From: Dipetalonema caudispina
Lineage: Eukaryota; Nematoda; Chromadorea; Rhabditida; Onchocercidae
Length of the DNA stretch: 64,000 nt
Direction: 5' to 3'
Assembly: GCA_013365325.1 (NCBI GenBank)
Contig: JABVXV010000241.1
Coordinates: forward strand, 33,395 to 97,394
A program made the position numbers and the translations under genes. The notes beneath the pieces were generated by a model. That model ran no database searches. It saw nothing but the letters and a program-made list of their open reading frames with translations, and was not told the DNA's origin. Positions 34,008-47,600 of the stretch are shown piece after piece. Numbering within the stretch: position 1 is the first letter of the stretch; each line of letters opens with the position of its first letter.

Positions 34008-37000
34008 AGATTTGATTACATTTCATGTATTTTCTGTTGAAAATTACACAACTATTTTTGTTTTCAAATAATGTCAGAAATTAAATCTTTCGAAGTTTTC
34101 ATTTCTCTTTTAAACTTAGAAGTAGCACAAGAAAGTATGCGGATCAGAAACTTCTCTTTTTCTTGAAAATATCTGAAAATAATTTGTAAAATTCTTTTTA
34201 TGAGGTCGAAATTTCCACCACTTTATCCTCTCTTTTCTTTTTGGCTTAGCAAAATGAATCTTTTTTTATGATTGCTGAAATTTATGATTTCTAAAATTGG
34301 ATAGTACATTTGATGTATTTTAAAAGACAGAAAAAAGGAGAGTTAAAATCATAAACAGAAGTTTCATTTTAAAGCTTTCATGATCAAATCTTACATTTTA
34401 CTGCCTCAGAATTCGTTTCCATTCATTGCTGTTTGTGAGCTTAGTCAAAACATTCATTGGTCTTTTGTGAACATAGCAAGAAACAAGTTGTAAAATACTT
34501 TGATGGACATTTATAATAATTATTTTAAGAATTTAGGTAGGAAAATTGGGAAAAGTTTAAGCAAAAATTAAATGAACAATTGAAGTTTGATTCATATCAT
34601 TATGAAAATATTCTGAGGATGAAATCGGAGTAATACTTTTTTTAAAGAAAATTCACTCACTAATTGTTTGAAATAATATGAATAAATGGGATGAAATTAT
34701 CCGGAAAATGATCAATTATCGTTTTTGTTATCACTCAAACTAAATGTAGTTATAAAAATTTTCAAATCTTCCTTTCATAAACTCTCAAGAATTTGCCATT
34801 TACTTATTTCTATTTTATTGATCAAGAATATGTATTTAAATAAGCTGATAAAATAAATTTTTTAATAATAATAAGAAATTAAAGGAAAATAAAACAAGAC
34901 GAATTTATCAGTGATAATTTAATATTCATAATATATGCTATCCTAGAAAATACATTCATCTTTGATTCATTTTTGATGCATATTTTAAAATTGCTCAGTT
35001 ATTTTATGCCATCTTGCTGTGTATTTTATTCAGTCATCTTGAATTTATGAGAATTTTTTTTGAAAATAATAAATCCAAATTTAATCTTCATTTTACAATT
35101 GTAAAAATTTTAGCATATATCTTGTAATACTATCAAGAAATTTGTTTTCCTTTTCAAATTTTTAACTTCTTCAAGATTAGACATATGTATTAAATTTATT
35201 AGCATCATTTGTTTCAATACGATTTTAAAAGTTAAAATTTCTTTCAATGATTAAAACGTGTATTATTTATCTAATATTATTGATTGAAACATTCGAGTAG
35301 TTTTCAAAAATTTTTCGTGGAATGTTCAATGATTTCAAATAGTTTTAACCATTTGTTAACAAAATTGCAACATTTTTGCAAACTTTTTAATGGTCTGATA
35401 GAAATATTTCCAATAAAAAGGTACAGATTTTTTTTTGTTTTAAATATTCTTTTCTTTTCTTTTAGATTTTCGTAATTTCTGCTTCAGTTCACTCTTAAAT
35501 GACAGTAGCTCAAATAGCATTCTTTTTTCTTTCTTGTACTTAATTACTTACTTTCTTCCTTTTGCTTTCAGTTTTCAATTTGATAAGTTCAAATGAATTC
35601 ATAACAGAAGTATAGTGAGTTTTTGCGAATGTAAAAGCTTTACATCTTATTTGACCTTTTGCAATAATCAATCACTTCCTTGTCAGAAGAAAAGTTCACT
35701 TCTAGAATTCTCAGATAAGTTTATCGGAAAGGGAAATTGATTAAAATATCTGCAGGGATATTACAGATAAAATTCCAATTATCATTCGCATGAAAGATTT
35801 GTTAGTTCCCATATAAATTTTCCAAATATTTTGAAAAAATTAAAACAATAAAATATTTTTACCGAATGCTTTTATCAAACAAAAATCATTAATCTTTCGG
35901 GTTCTCCTGGTTTTAGGTTAAGAAATGACATTAATATATATCTAGCTGATTAATTCCATAATAAACTTTACAAAAATATTTCAGACAACTTCTGGCTTAT
36001 TTTTAATTTCCCAAATTAAAATTGAAATAATTTGAACAATTGTGAGATTTTTTTTTTTTTTTTGAATTATTCCATAATTGTAATAATTTTTCATTTTTTC
36101 TTTTTTTGTTTGCTTTTAAAGTAGTGGATGTATTGGACAATTGTTATTGCTAAAAGCTTATATTATTTGATTTCTTATTTATTTATATTAATGATAGAAA
36201 TGATTTTATGAATGGAAATGTTATGTTTTCACTTCGAATGAGTTGAAATCTTTTGATTTTTATAGAGTTAGCTAAGAAAACATTTATTAGCAATTAGCCA
36301 AGAATTTCATTAGCATTAAATGATCGAAGCAAATCCGAAGATAAGCCAAAAATTATCCAAAATATTCTCATAAGCTTCTTTACAGAGCATTCAGTTAAGT
36401 AACCTAATCATTGATTGTTAATTTGCTTGCTTCAATCTAAAATCGGAAAAATGGAACGGATTAAAGATATTTGTTAAAAGTATTTTATTTAGTATTTAGC
36501 AGTTTTGCATAGTATTTGTATAAAATTAACAAATTTTTCGTGTAAAATAATATTTGAATCTTATCAATGATATGAATCAATTCAGAGATAATTTTGAATT
36601 GTATTATCATTCCTTTCCTGTTATATCCTTTAAATTTGTTGTATGAATTTTTTTTTTTCTTTTTTATCAACAAAAACAATAAAATAGTTCTTATATATTA
36701 TATGAATCTTCCTTTCTAAGTATATTTGAATGAAAATTAATTGTTGGAATTTGTGAAAAAGTAAATATATTAATTTTAATAAATAAGTAAAAATTTTTAA
36801 ACAAGTTGAAATTTAAAGATCAAAATAGAACAAGTAGGAATGATACAACTTGTTCCAATTTTATTAATGTTAATTTTCATTTTTTTTTTTTGATTCAATA
36901 AAAATCTAATAGAGTGTTTTAGGAAGGGAAATGCCAAAATAAATAAGAAATTTGTTTCGTCAAATTTTCGAAAAAAAAAATAGGAAGATGTTTGATTAAA

Positions 37001-37478
37001 AGGAATTTTTCAAATAAATATCATATTAGTTTCTTACTAATTTATTAATTTTTCATTACAATTAAAATTTTAAATGCTTATTGTATCAATGCTTTATGTT
37101 AATTAATCTGAATGATATGCCCTACTTCTTGGAATGATATGAATCTTGAGATAAAGATATAAATGATGCACATTTCGCTAATATATTTACTGATATTCAA
37201 ATGAAATTTTAATAGAATAGTAATTAGTATAAATATCATTCCGTTCATATTAAGTATAAAACCGGAAAATTTATCAACTATTTGTATTTTCCGGTTTCTT
37301 TTTTTTTTTTTTTGTTTTTTTATTGCTTCAAACAGTACATAACTAATTTTATGCTATTATCGACAAAAGAAAAAAGAAAAATTATCGTAATAAAAAGCGC
37401 TTTTTATAGCTATCGTTAAAATAAATATAAAAAATTCAAAGGAAAATTTTATTTTTCATTTTTTCAAATTTATTACAG
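34008..37478. other. Intergenic spacer BLOC1S3 to Nudix gene
   Basis: 3.5 kb of AT-rich DNA with poly-T and poly-A runs. Open frames are short and low in complexity. No gene, RNA or mobile element is supported. Confidence 0.6.
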
Positions 37479-37489
37479 TATTCTTGAAT
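37469..37489 (+). promoter_or_regulatory. Trans-splice acceptor and leader of the Nudix gene
   Basis: AATTTATTACAG ends at 37478, leaving only 11 bases before the ATG. So short a leader is typical of spliced-leader genes. Confidence 0.5.
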
Positions 37490-40400
37490 ATGTCAGAAGT
37501 TGTTGATCATAACAAAGTTATCACAAATGTAAGCAATGATAATGATAATGAAGCTACTGATCAATCTATTGATATGCAATTTGGAAGTAAGTTTTTATTT
37601 TTTCATTTATATTTTCTTTCCCTGAGATACTTACTTATAGGACGATGATAGTTTTTAATGCAACGATTATATCAAAAATGTGGGAAAAGTAAAAATGAAA
37701 TTATGAGAAAAGAAAAAACAAAATTTAATTTTTGATTAAGATTTAGCTTTTGTTGCATAAATAATATTTTTGGTATTATTCTATGAATGGAATAGTACTT
37801 CCTATTTTAATAATTTATTAAGTGATGCTACTTTTATGTATGAATATACAAGCCTTTTGAAAGATTTCAGAGTTTCCAGAAATTTCAAAGTTTCTTTTTT
37901 CTTTTAATTTGAAAAAAACGATGATTTGCAATCTTGTTTTTAGTTAGCTATTTCATGGAAAAGAAAAGCCGGAAGAAAGTTTGTAGATTTTAAAAAATTA
38001 AAATTCACTCATTTCAATGTATATTTTTAGTTCTATACATCAATTTCAATCATTGTTAAATAAGCAATTTAATTCAAATTTGTTGAATTAATTTGAAAAA
38101 AAAAAAAATTCTTTTCCGAATGTGGCGAAATTCGTTGTGGTGAAAATATAGCATACGTTACGGTTGGTATAATTTTCCGTGAAGGTAATGACGGTAATTT
38201 GGAATTACTTCTTACACAAGAAGCAAAACGACGATGTTTGGGAAAGTTTGTAGCATTTATCAATATGTATCGTTTGTTTTGATGTGGTAAAATTGTAAAA
38301 TTAACTCATAAAGACGGTTTTTTTTTTTTTTTTTAGTACTGGAATTGAAAAATGAAACTTAAGGAATTATTATATTTGATGTTTTAGAATTCCAAATTTT
38401 GAAAATTCGAAAAAAAAAGGTGTAAAAATTGAGAAAAAAAGGTGAATAACATTGAGAGTAGTTGCAAGGAAATGTGGATAATATCGATGATATTTGAAAG
38501 CGTTATAATAGATATATTTATCTTTTAAAATTTTGTTTTAAAATTTCAAAATATTTCAATCGTTTTTAGAGGAACTTATAAAGTTTTAGACATATTTATC
38601 TTTTAAAATTTTACTTTACAGTTCAATATTTTAATCGTTTTTATCGGTATTAGTAGTTCAAGATTTCAATTCCATCATTTCAGATGGTATGTTCCAGCTG
38701 GACGTGTTGAACCGGGTGAAACAATATTGGTTATTGTTTACTTTGTTTTTGTGGTTATAGTATGAATATTAAAATTTAACACAAATGGCTAATTTGGAAA
38801 TTAAATTTTCATATAATTTAAATATTTCAATTAACATTAAGAAGTTAAAATTTCAGAGTTTTTCAATCATTTTGAAGCACAATGAATAAGATTTAGACAT
38901 TTGTATCTTTTAAAAGCATCCTTTTTTTTTTTCTTTGATAATTGGATTTTTTATTAAAAATTTCAAATTATTTTGGATATTTTTTGATCAATCGATAATA
39001 ATTTCTTCCTATTTTCAAATTATCCGATAAGTACAATTTTATGGCAGAGAATAATTTGCATGATTATTTTTAGGAAGGCGTTATTCGAGAGGTATTCGAG
39101 GAGACAGGATATAAATGTGAGCCAGAAGAATTACTAAGTGTACAAGTACAAGGCTCTGGATGGTACCGATTTTCATTTTATTGCAATCTTATCGGTTAGT
39201 TACACAAAATTAGGTTATCTTTAGTTTTGGGAATGAATTTTTTTTTTTTCTTTTGCTTTAAATCTAACTTACGTTACATATATAATCGTATTACATTGTT
39301 ATATTGTAAATATAATTACCAATAAATTAGCTAACGAAATTATTTGAGACGATTACTGGAATAATTAATCAATTTGATTGTTCTTACCTTTCTTAATTTA
39401 CTTTAAAAAATTTTACTAAATTTAGTTTTTTTTTTTTTTTTTTTTTTTCCGCAAAATTCTTTCAGTACCTGTTTTTTACGAAAGTTTCGTAATAGTTGAT
39501 TGGAAGCAATTGTTAAATATTCATTTACCTTTTAATGTTTAAGGTGGTGAACGTAAAGTAATCGCTGATATTGAATCATTGGGTGCTAATTGGTTTCCAT
39601 TAAATGAAATTAAAGCGAAAAAGATAGATTTAAGGTATGTTATCAAATTCTCATTTATTTACTATTTTAGTAAAATAAGCTAAGTTATATTTTTTTTTTC
39701 AACAAAAATATTAGTGATTATACGTATTAAATTAACAAAATATTAAAATACACATTTTTGTTGATAAAATGAAGTAATTAGATTAAAATAATTTTTAGAG
39801 CATCTGATTTTTTAAAAATCGTTGAAGAAGCAGAGGAATATCGACAGAAAAGGGTACAATTTGCGAATAAGTTATCTCGATTTTTACCAATTCCCATTTC
39901 AATTGATGGATTATTCATCGAATTTGCAATTCTACGAACAGTGAAGTAAGTTGGAGAAGAAAAAATATTTTTTACTTTGATCTATTTACTTAATTTTAAT
40001 TTTCTTCAATGCTTATTTATTTTACTTATTTATTTTGCTATATCAATTTATCATTTAAACATCATTTATCTATATATATACGATCACTTTTTTTTTTTTT
40101 TTAAAAAAAAGAAGTAATCACCAACAAATTTGTTAGCTTATTTCCTAGTCGAACTATCATTTTATCAATTAATCAACTTTTTTTTTTTCATTCTATTACA
40201 TCCTAAATGTTGTTATTTGTTTATTTAATAGATAATATAATTTTTGTGGAAATTTCTAACGGGAAATTTTTGAAAAATTTTTTTAAATTTTTTTTCAAAT
40301 AAATTTTTGTGATGATAAAAATATGGTTTAGGAATATATTTTCAGCCGGAATACTGAAGTTTTGGTTCACAAGAATATTCTAGATGATAAAACACTGGCT

Positions 40401-41656
40401 GCAATGGTAAAAAATGCTTTTCCTGTAGTGGAATTTGATTTTCACTATTTCTTTCCAATGGTTGTATTAAAATGTTTTCAGGTAATTTTAGCTTTTTTTC
40501 TTTTCCGTCTCATTTTTAGAAATTTAACTCTTAAAATAAAAATCATTTCTACTTGATGAAATGTGAAATGTTTCAACTGACATTTATCACCTAAATTGCT
40601 TATAGTTAATTTTATCTAAATTAAAAATAATGCCTACGTAATATTGCTTATTGAATTAAATTTAAAAGGCATGAAATTTGTTTAACTAAAAATGTTTTGC
40701 AATTTCTTTGTTCTTTTAAAACATGAAACTTCCAAATCATATTTGTTTGCGGTATTAGATTGTGATCGGTACTTAATTATTTAATTGGAATAAGTCATTA
40801 ATGACCTTGGGAATAGTTAGATGAAAATATTAGTTTGTAAAATGAAATATTCCGAATTGCAAGCAGACAAGAATTGCATTATTTCATTTTAATTTTTTCG
40901 CGTTATTCCTCAATTTTGCAAATTATCACAAATTCTTTCTATGAATATAATCACCGTTTGATAATATTTTTTTTTTTGCTCCCCCATCTTGTAATTTTAC
41001 ATGTAAAATTACAATTAATAATGATATTTTGAATATTTTTAAAATTTTAAAAATAGTTTGTTAGGATGAATTATTATTGTAAAATGAAAGAAAAAAGAAG
41101 TAGAAAATGTGTGGAATTTTGTAAGTAAATTTATTACAAAAAATGTATCTATTAGTTGTTTCAATATTTGATACTTTCTTTATCACTTTATCAATTCTCA
41201 TTCTCTTTTATTAATCACTTTATCACTCTTTATCAATCTATACCTATTTTTCCTCTTCAATTTCTTTTTTTTTTGGAGCAAAACACTGCAATATATATAT
41301 ATATATATGAAATTGAAATAAATTTTAATTTAATTCTTAAAAAAAATTATTTGGTTAAAAATGAAATTTTTAGAAATTTAAATGAAAGAAATCAAAAAGG
41401 TATATGTTTTTTTTTTTTTTTTTTTTCATTATTTTTTATCCAAATATTATTACAGTATTTTCAAAATTAATTTAAAATTTATGTACAATTTGAACGATTA
41501 ATTAAAATAAAATAGCCTACAAACTATCATTATTTAGTCAATCATTATCTAACATTAATTTATTGCATTCTTAATTGTCATTGTTTGGTTATGTATTATC
41601 AATTACTTTACAATCGTTACGTTACAGATTAATCTTTAGCAATCTTAAATTTACCA

Positions 41657-41687
<31 letters not shown>

Positions 41688-44600
41688 GTTCTATTTTAAA
41701 AAGTTTAAATTCTAAAAGAAAAAAAAAATGATCATAAAATTTTTTCATTTAAAAAATTTCTCATTTTTCATCACTCTTGTAACTTTCTAGGGATTAAAAT
41801 AAAAGATTGATTTTTAGTCAATAAATTTTTTACTGATCAATCTTTTTAGTCAGTAAATTCACGATAGGATTAATTTTCATTCCTCCCCCCCCCCCCCCCG
41901 GGGTAAATTCTATAGCAAAAATATTCCCAATCTCTTTCAATTCATTACATTATTGATGTTCCCTTTCAAAAAAATTTTTTGTCTACTTCCAATAGACAGA
42001 GGGAATTTATCGGGGAAAGAGGGGGTTAAAAGGGGGGGAGGTATGGGAGGGGGGAAGGGGGGGGGGTGGAAAAAGATTGGGATAGAGTGTGTTCCAGTAA
42101 TTAATTATCAATGTGTATGTGCATGCTGTTTGGCTGGTAACATTTGTCATGAATTATTTGGTTCACAATTCTTATCTTTTTTTTTTTTTTTTTTTTTTTA
42201 AAAATCTTTGAAAATTTTCATTTTTTTTTTTTACTTTTATTGAAAATACAAAAATTGTATGCATATATATTGTATGTTTGTGTATGTGTGTATGTGTGTA
42301 TGTATGTATGTATGTGTGTATGTTTGTATGTGTATTTGCTGTTTTAAAAGTATTGTTATAACTCATTCCTAGCAAAAAATTCATTGATTTCTTTTCGAAT
42401 TTCAGGGTCAAATAATGAATTTGATTTTAAAGTTTTCGGGAAGGGAGAAGAGAAAAACAATCATTGAGAATTCGTAATAGTGATAATGATGATAATGATG
42501 ATGATAGTGATAATGATAGTGATGATGATAATTTATAAATAGGAGAAGGATTGAAATTCAACAAAGAATTTCCCTGATCATATCGTAGGCAAATCTTTAG
42601 CTTAATTTGCAAATTTACATTTTTACAAAAAATATGAGAATTTAGAAATTCACAAATTTTTTTTTAACTTTTAAATTTATTTTTGTCTCCTAAAATTAGA
42701 AAAAAATTTGAATAGTTTAAAGAAGTTAAAGAATATTCAAACTAACATACATATATTAATGATGATAATAGAAATGCAATGAGTTACGTAACGAAAAAAA
42801 CATTTCACGTATAATGACAGAGGAATATACCCTAATGATTGATTGATAAGTATTAATTAATTATTCAGGTAAACGGAAGAATTTTGTTGATCGGAATAAT
42901 TCGGAGTAATTATAAAATTAGCTGTATAATTATTTACAAATGATGCTTTTTCCTCTTCTTTCATCAACATATTTTAATCTTGCTATGTATGTTGTGTATG
43001 TTGTGTATGTATGTATGTATGTGTGTATGTATGTATGTATGTATGTATGTATGTATGTATGTATATGTGTATGTGTATGTATGTAACGTGCCTAAATATT
43101 CTTCTTGTGTTTATTTGATACCTAATTTATGGGCACATTTTGTGTATTCATAAATTGCTGTAATAAATTATTAAGAAGTCTTGGATTGCGGGTGGTTTTT
43201 TAGTGTTTTGTTTGATGATAGTTGAAAGTGGTAGTTTGAAAGCGGGGTTGACACATACGACAATTGCTTCTTTTTTTTTTTTTTTTTTTTTTTTTTTTCA
43301 TTCAATATTCATACTTTATCGATTTATCATTTTCTATCATTTTTTTTTCCCCGTTCTCCCAAATCTTCCCCGCTCTCCCCGCCTTTTCTCTTACTTCAAT
43401 TATGTACTGCTTTTATTTCTACCAGAAAAAATTAATCCAAATAAATCATTGTGTTGTATAAAGTGAATTCCCCTCTGAAAACTAGTTTTTTTTTTTTTTT
43501 TGGGAGGGGGGAGGGGAGGGAGAGAAGAGTTTTTTTTTTTTTTATTAATTTATGATTCACAATAATTAGAAAATAAAATTAGGTAATTGTAATTATTATG
43601 AATGGTGATCATATTATAGTGATTGTTATCATGATCAATGATAGTGATTATTTTTACTGATAAATAGCAATTATAATGATAATAAATGATGTCAAGATAG
43701 ATGTAGGATGTAAAATCTATCTGTTAATTTGATATTTTTAGGAAGAAAAAAAAAAAAAAAAAAAACGAAAGAAATGAATGATTTGTTCAAAATTTGCATA
43801 ACAATAATCAATAATCATTCTATTTGATTCATTTATTTTTACACTTGACATATAAATATATGATAAGTATTCAAGTATTTATTTAACTAAATCTATGATC
43901 TGAGAAATCCGAAATGATTTGGCTGGATAAAAGATTCTATGAGATTTATTTTAATTAAACACACTATATAGCAATTTTCGGAAAAAATTTAAAATTCCAT
44001 TAAATTTAATAAAGATATTTGTCTATAATTATTCTCATAAAAAGTACTGTTGTTTGGATACGTTGATTTATTATTACGTACGTTTATAGGAAAAAAAAAT
44101 TAAATGTTACTTTTTTATTCATTTTATATCAGTTGGTAAAATTTGACAATGTTATTGTCATTATACTTTAAAATTTAATGATATTTTATTAATTTAGTTA
44201 CATTCCATTTCCTCTCTCTACCTTGGAATAATACTTAATTTCTGTTAATTACATAAATTCGTTCATATTAAATAAGCAAATAAAATTTGCTCATTAAAAT
44301 GTAGTAAAATGTATAAAACAATTTATATGTATATAATTCAGATTATGCATAATGTTTATAATTATAGAAAATTTTTTCCTTCTAAGAAAAAAATTCTCTA
44401 ATAAATTCATCGATTGAAAAAATTTAAAAAAAAAAAAAAAAAACCCAAACATTTTAATAAGAATAATATTTTCCTTTTTAATATAATATCAAATACTTAT
44501 TGATTTATGATATCGAATAAATTTTTTTTTTTTTTTTTCATTTTCATTTTTTATTTTTATCACTGATAGATTATAAATGAATTAAATATATTTTGGAGGA

Positions 44601-47600
44601 GGAAAGGGGGTAAAAAAAAAAAAAAAAAAATTGATGAAAGGCGAGAAAGCAAGATAAAAAGACAAATTTATTTAATGGATTTTATACAACAGGTAAAAAG
44701 ATGGGTTGAAAAAAGGTAAAGCTTCATTACCCCTCTCAAAATCTATCCAATACATCATTCTCGATCATTCGACTTGCTTTCTTTTTCTCCCTCTCTCTCT
44801 CTCTCTCTTTTTTCTCCTCCGTTTAGTATATGCGTAGTATTATTTGCGTTCCATCAATAAATTATATTTAGAATAAATCAGAAAAAAAAAAAAAAAAAAA
44901 AAGATTGTGGTAGAGATATGAATGAATAGTTTATATTATAGTAAAATGATAGAAAGCAACTTGAAAATTTTTTTTTTTTTTTTTTTCTCCACTTTTCTTC
45001 TTTTCTCTATCCTTTTTACCTTTATAAAAAAAAAAAAAAATAAATAAAATTTTTTTTTTTTTTTTTTAATACAAATAGATTTTTGATATTTTATATGTAA
45101 ATGAAGGATTCTATAGTTGTGAACAAATAATATATGTATATATATATATATATGTGTAATAAATAATATATGTATTATATTTGATATTTTTATTCCTTAG
45201 CTACTATATAATATTTGCAATTAATTCTTCTAATTATGATTACTTGTTGTTTTTTCTTTTTTTAATTAATAATTTTATATTATTTTAGATCATCTCTATA
45301 GTAATTTTTCATTTTTTTTTTTCTTTTTTAAAGATTCATAGGAATAGAGAAAATTCGCAAATGAATGCTGAAGAATTAATTTAGTAATTAGTAATATAAA
45401 TTTGATTATGTAATTTTAAACTAATATATTACTATTAATTAATGCTAACTTAATGAAATATTACAGATAGAAGAAAAAAAAAAAAAAAAAGCTAATTGCA
45501 TTACATATTGCTATATATATATATATATAATAACTCTTAAACGATATATTAAAATAGCAATAATTGTTGATATATTATTCGATATTAGTATATCGATTAT
45601 AATCATATTTGATTCAATCATCCAGGAATGAAATTATCCGATAATGTAATGTTTCCTCTATCATTAACTACTTCAATCATTAGTATATTTTCTTTTTTAA
45701 ATCCTACTTTGAATTATGATTTTTTACGCTATCATAGATATATTTGTTAATTAAATTTGCATAAATAATTATAATGAAATGATTCATCTATATTTATATG
45801 CCAAATATCATTTCAACAACTTTTTATGCCATTTTCTCTTTTTCTTTCCGTCCAATTTTCTTCTCCTAAATAACAAAATATATTGTGAGATGATATTTCG
45901 ATATGATTTATCATTTATTTGATATATCCTAAATAAATCATATTTAATTATTCCAAAATTTGACATATTCTATGTTTAGCTATTTGTAATGGTTTGAATG
46001 AAAAGCACAATGCCAATTTATCATTTCATTCTTCAATTTTTCTCTTTCTCTCATTCTTTTGTTTTCTTTCATTCTAAATTTTATATATCCTAAAAAATAA
46101 CAATTCATCTCTGTCTTTCCAATATTCCCTCTTTCCCCCCTGCGTTTTGTTACATCTGAGATAAAGTCTATTTTCTTCATTTATTTTGAGGATTCTTTTC
46201 ATATAAGCAACAAATAACATATGTATGATTACATTATTATCAGATAATTCTTCCCACACATTTCATAAAAGATCTTTTAATGATACTTAAAATGGTTAAA
46301 ATATACATTTAATTTATTGGATATAAAATATACTTAAAATAGAGAAAATATATTTGAAATGGATAAAATATATTTGAAGAATGTTATGTTTGCATTCAGA
46401 TTAGATCAATTTTGATGATGATGATGATGTTTACTTAATGACTTGTTTATGAGATTTTTTTAATGGGATAGATGGAAAAAGATGTTACGTTAGCTTCCGG
46501 AAGAGATTCCAAATTTTTTAAATTTTTTCTTGCAATATTTGAAAGTTCGTATAAGTGTTAATAAACATATACATATGTAGTTAACGTAGTATACGTATGT
46601 TACGTGATGTATTGTGATAATATGCAAATTGATAAATTATTAATGTGCAAGAAATAGATGATTGCAATTGAGATAGTTTTGTTGACCTTTTCTGGAAATA
46701 TTTATAGCAGAAAATACGAAAAGTACATTACATCTCATTCTTTTCAAATTGATTTTGCTTGAATAATTGGCAATTTTATTTATTTTTTTTTTTTTCAAAT
46801 CGTTTAATAAAATTTTTCATACTTTTTAAAATTTTTTATTAACTTCTATTTCTCTATTAATCCTGTAATTCTATGGGGTTTTTATTTCCAATATTTCAAT
46901 TATTTTTTGTCTTTCTAATTGAAAGTTTTAATTAAGCATATTTATGATAAATTATGCACAAAATATGAGAATGACAGTCAAAAGTTGTGTATGCCATAAA
47001 ATGACATATTGTTTAATTGAATTTTTTAATTCATTTCATTTTAATTTATACAAATTTTATTTCCCTTCTTTTTTTTCTTTGACTTTTATGATTTCTTTTT
47101 AATGGACGACTCTTTTTTCGTTTTTTTTTTAGGACTGAAAAATCGTAAAGTTTGTTGCGTATTTATTGCTTCATAATGCATGCTTACCTGTTTTTAAGGA
47201 TATTTAGGTAAAAAAAAAAAGAGGAAAAAAAAAATTTTTTTTACATTTCTTGAAAGAATGCAATGAAAATTTGTAATAAATTATTCATTTTATTTTTATT
47301 TTTCGTTTTTGATTCCTATAATATATATTATATTTTTATTTATTTATTTGTTTATTTTTCCTTCTTTGTTTTTTTTTTTCTTTATTGCAGTATAGTTTTG
47401 TTTATGATCATAGATTTGTTTTCTTCATGAAAGATAAATATTAACTTTATTTGAATCTCTTTTTTTTTTTTTCTTTTCACCTGTTTTGCAATTTTACCAC
47501 TATGGAAGTTGCCTTTGATGGGATAAAGAAAAAAGGAGAAAGAGAGAGATTGCTTGTGAGCAAAGGAAAAATTAGACAGATTTTTTTTTGTTTTTTGAAG

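Noticed and set aside
41156..41470. 104-codon + strand frame in Nudix intron 7
   Set aside because: Phe/Ile/Tyr-rich translation of poly-T and TA repeats.
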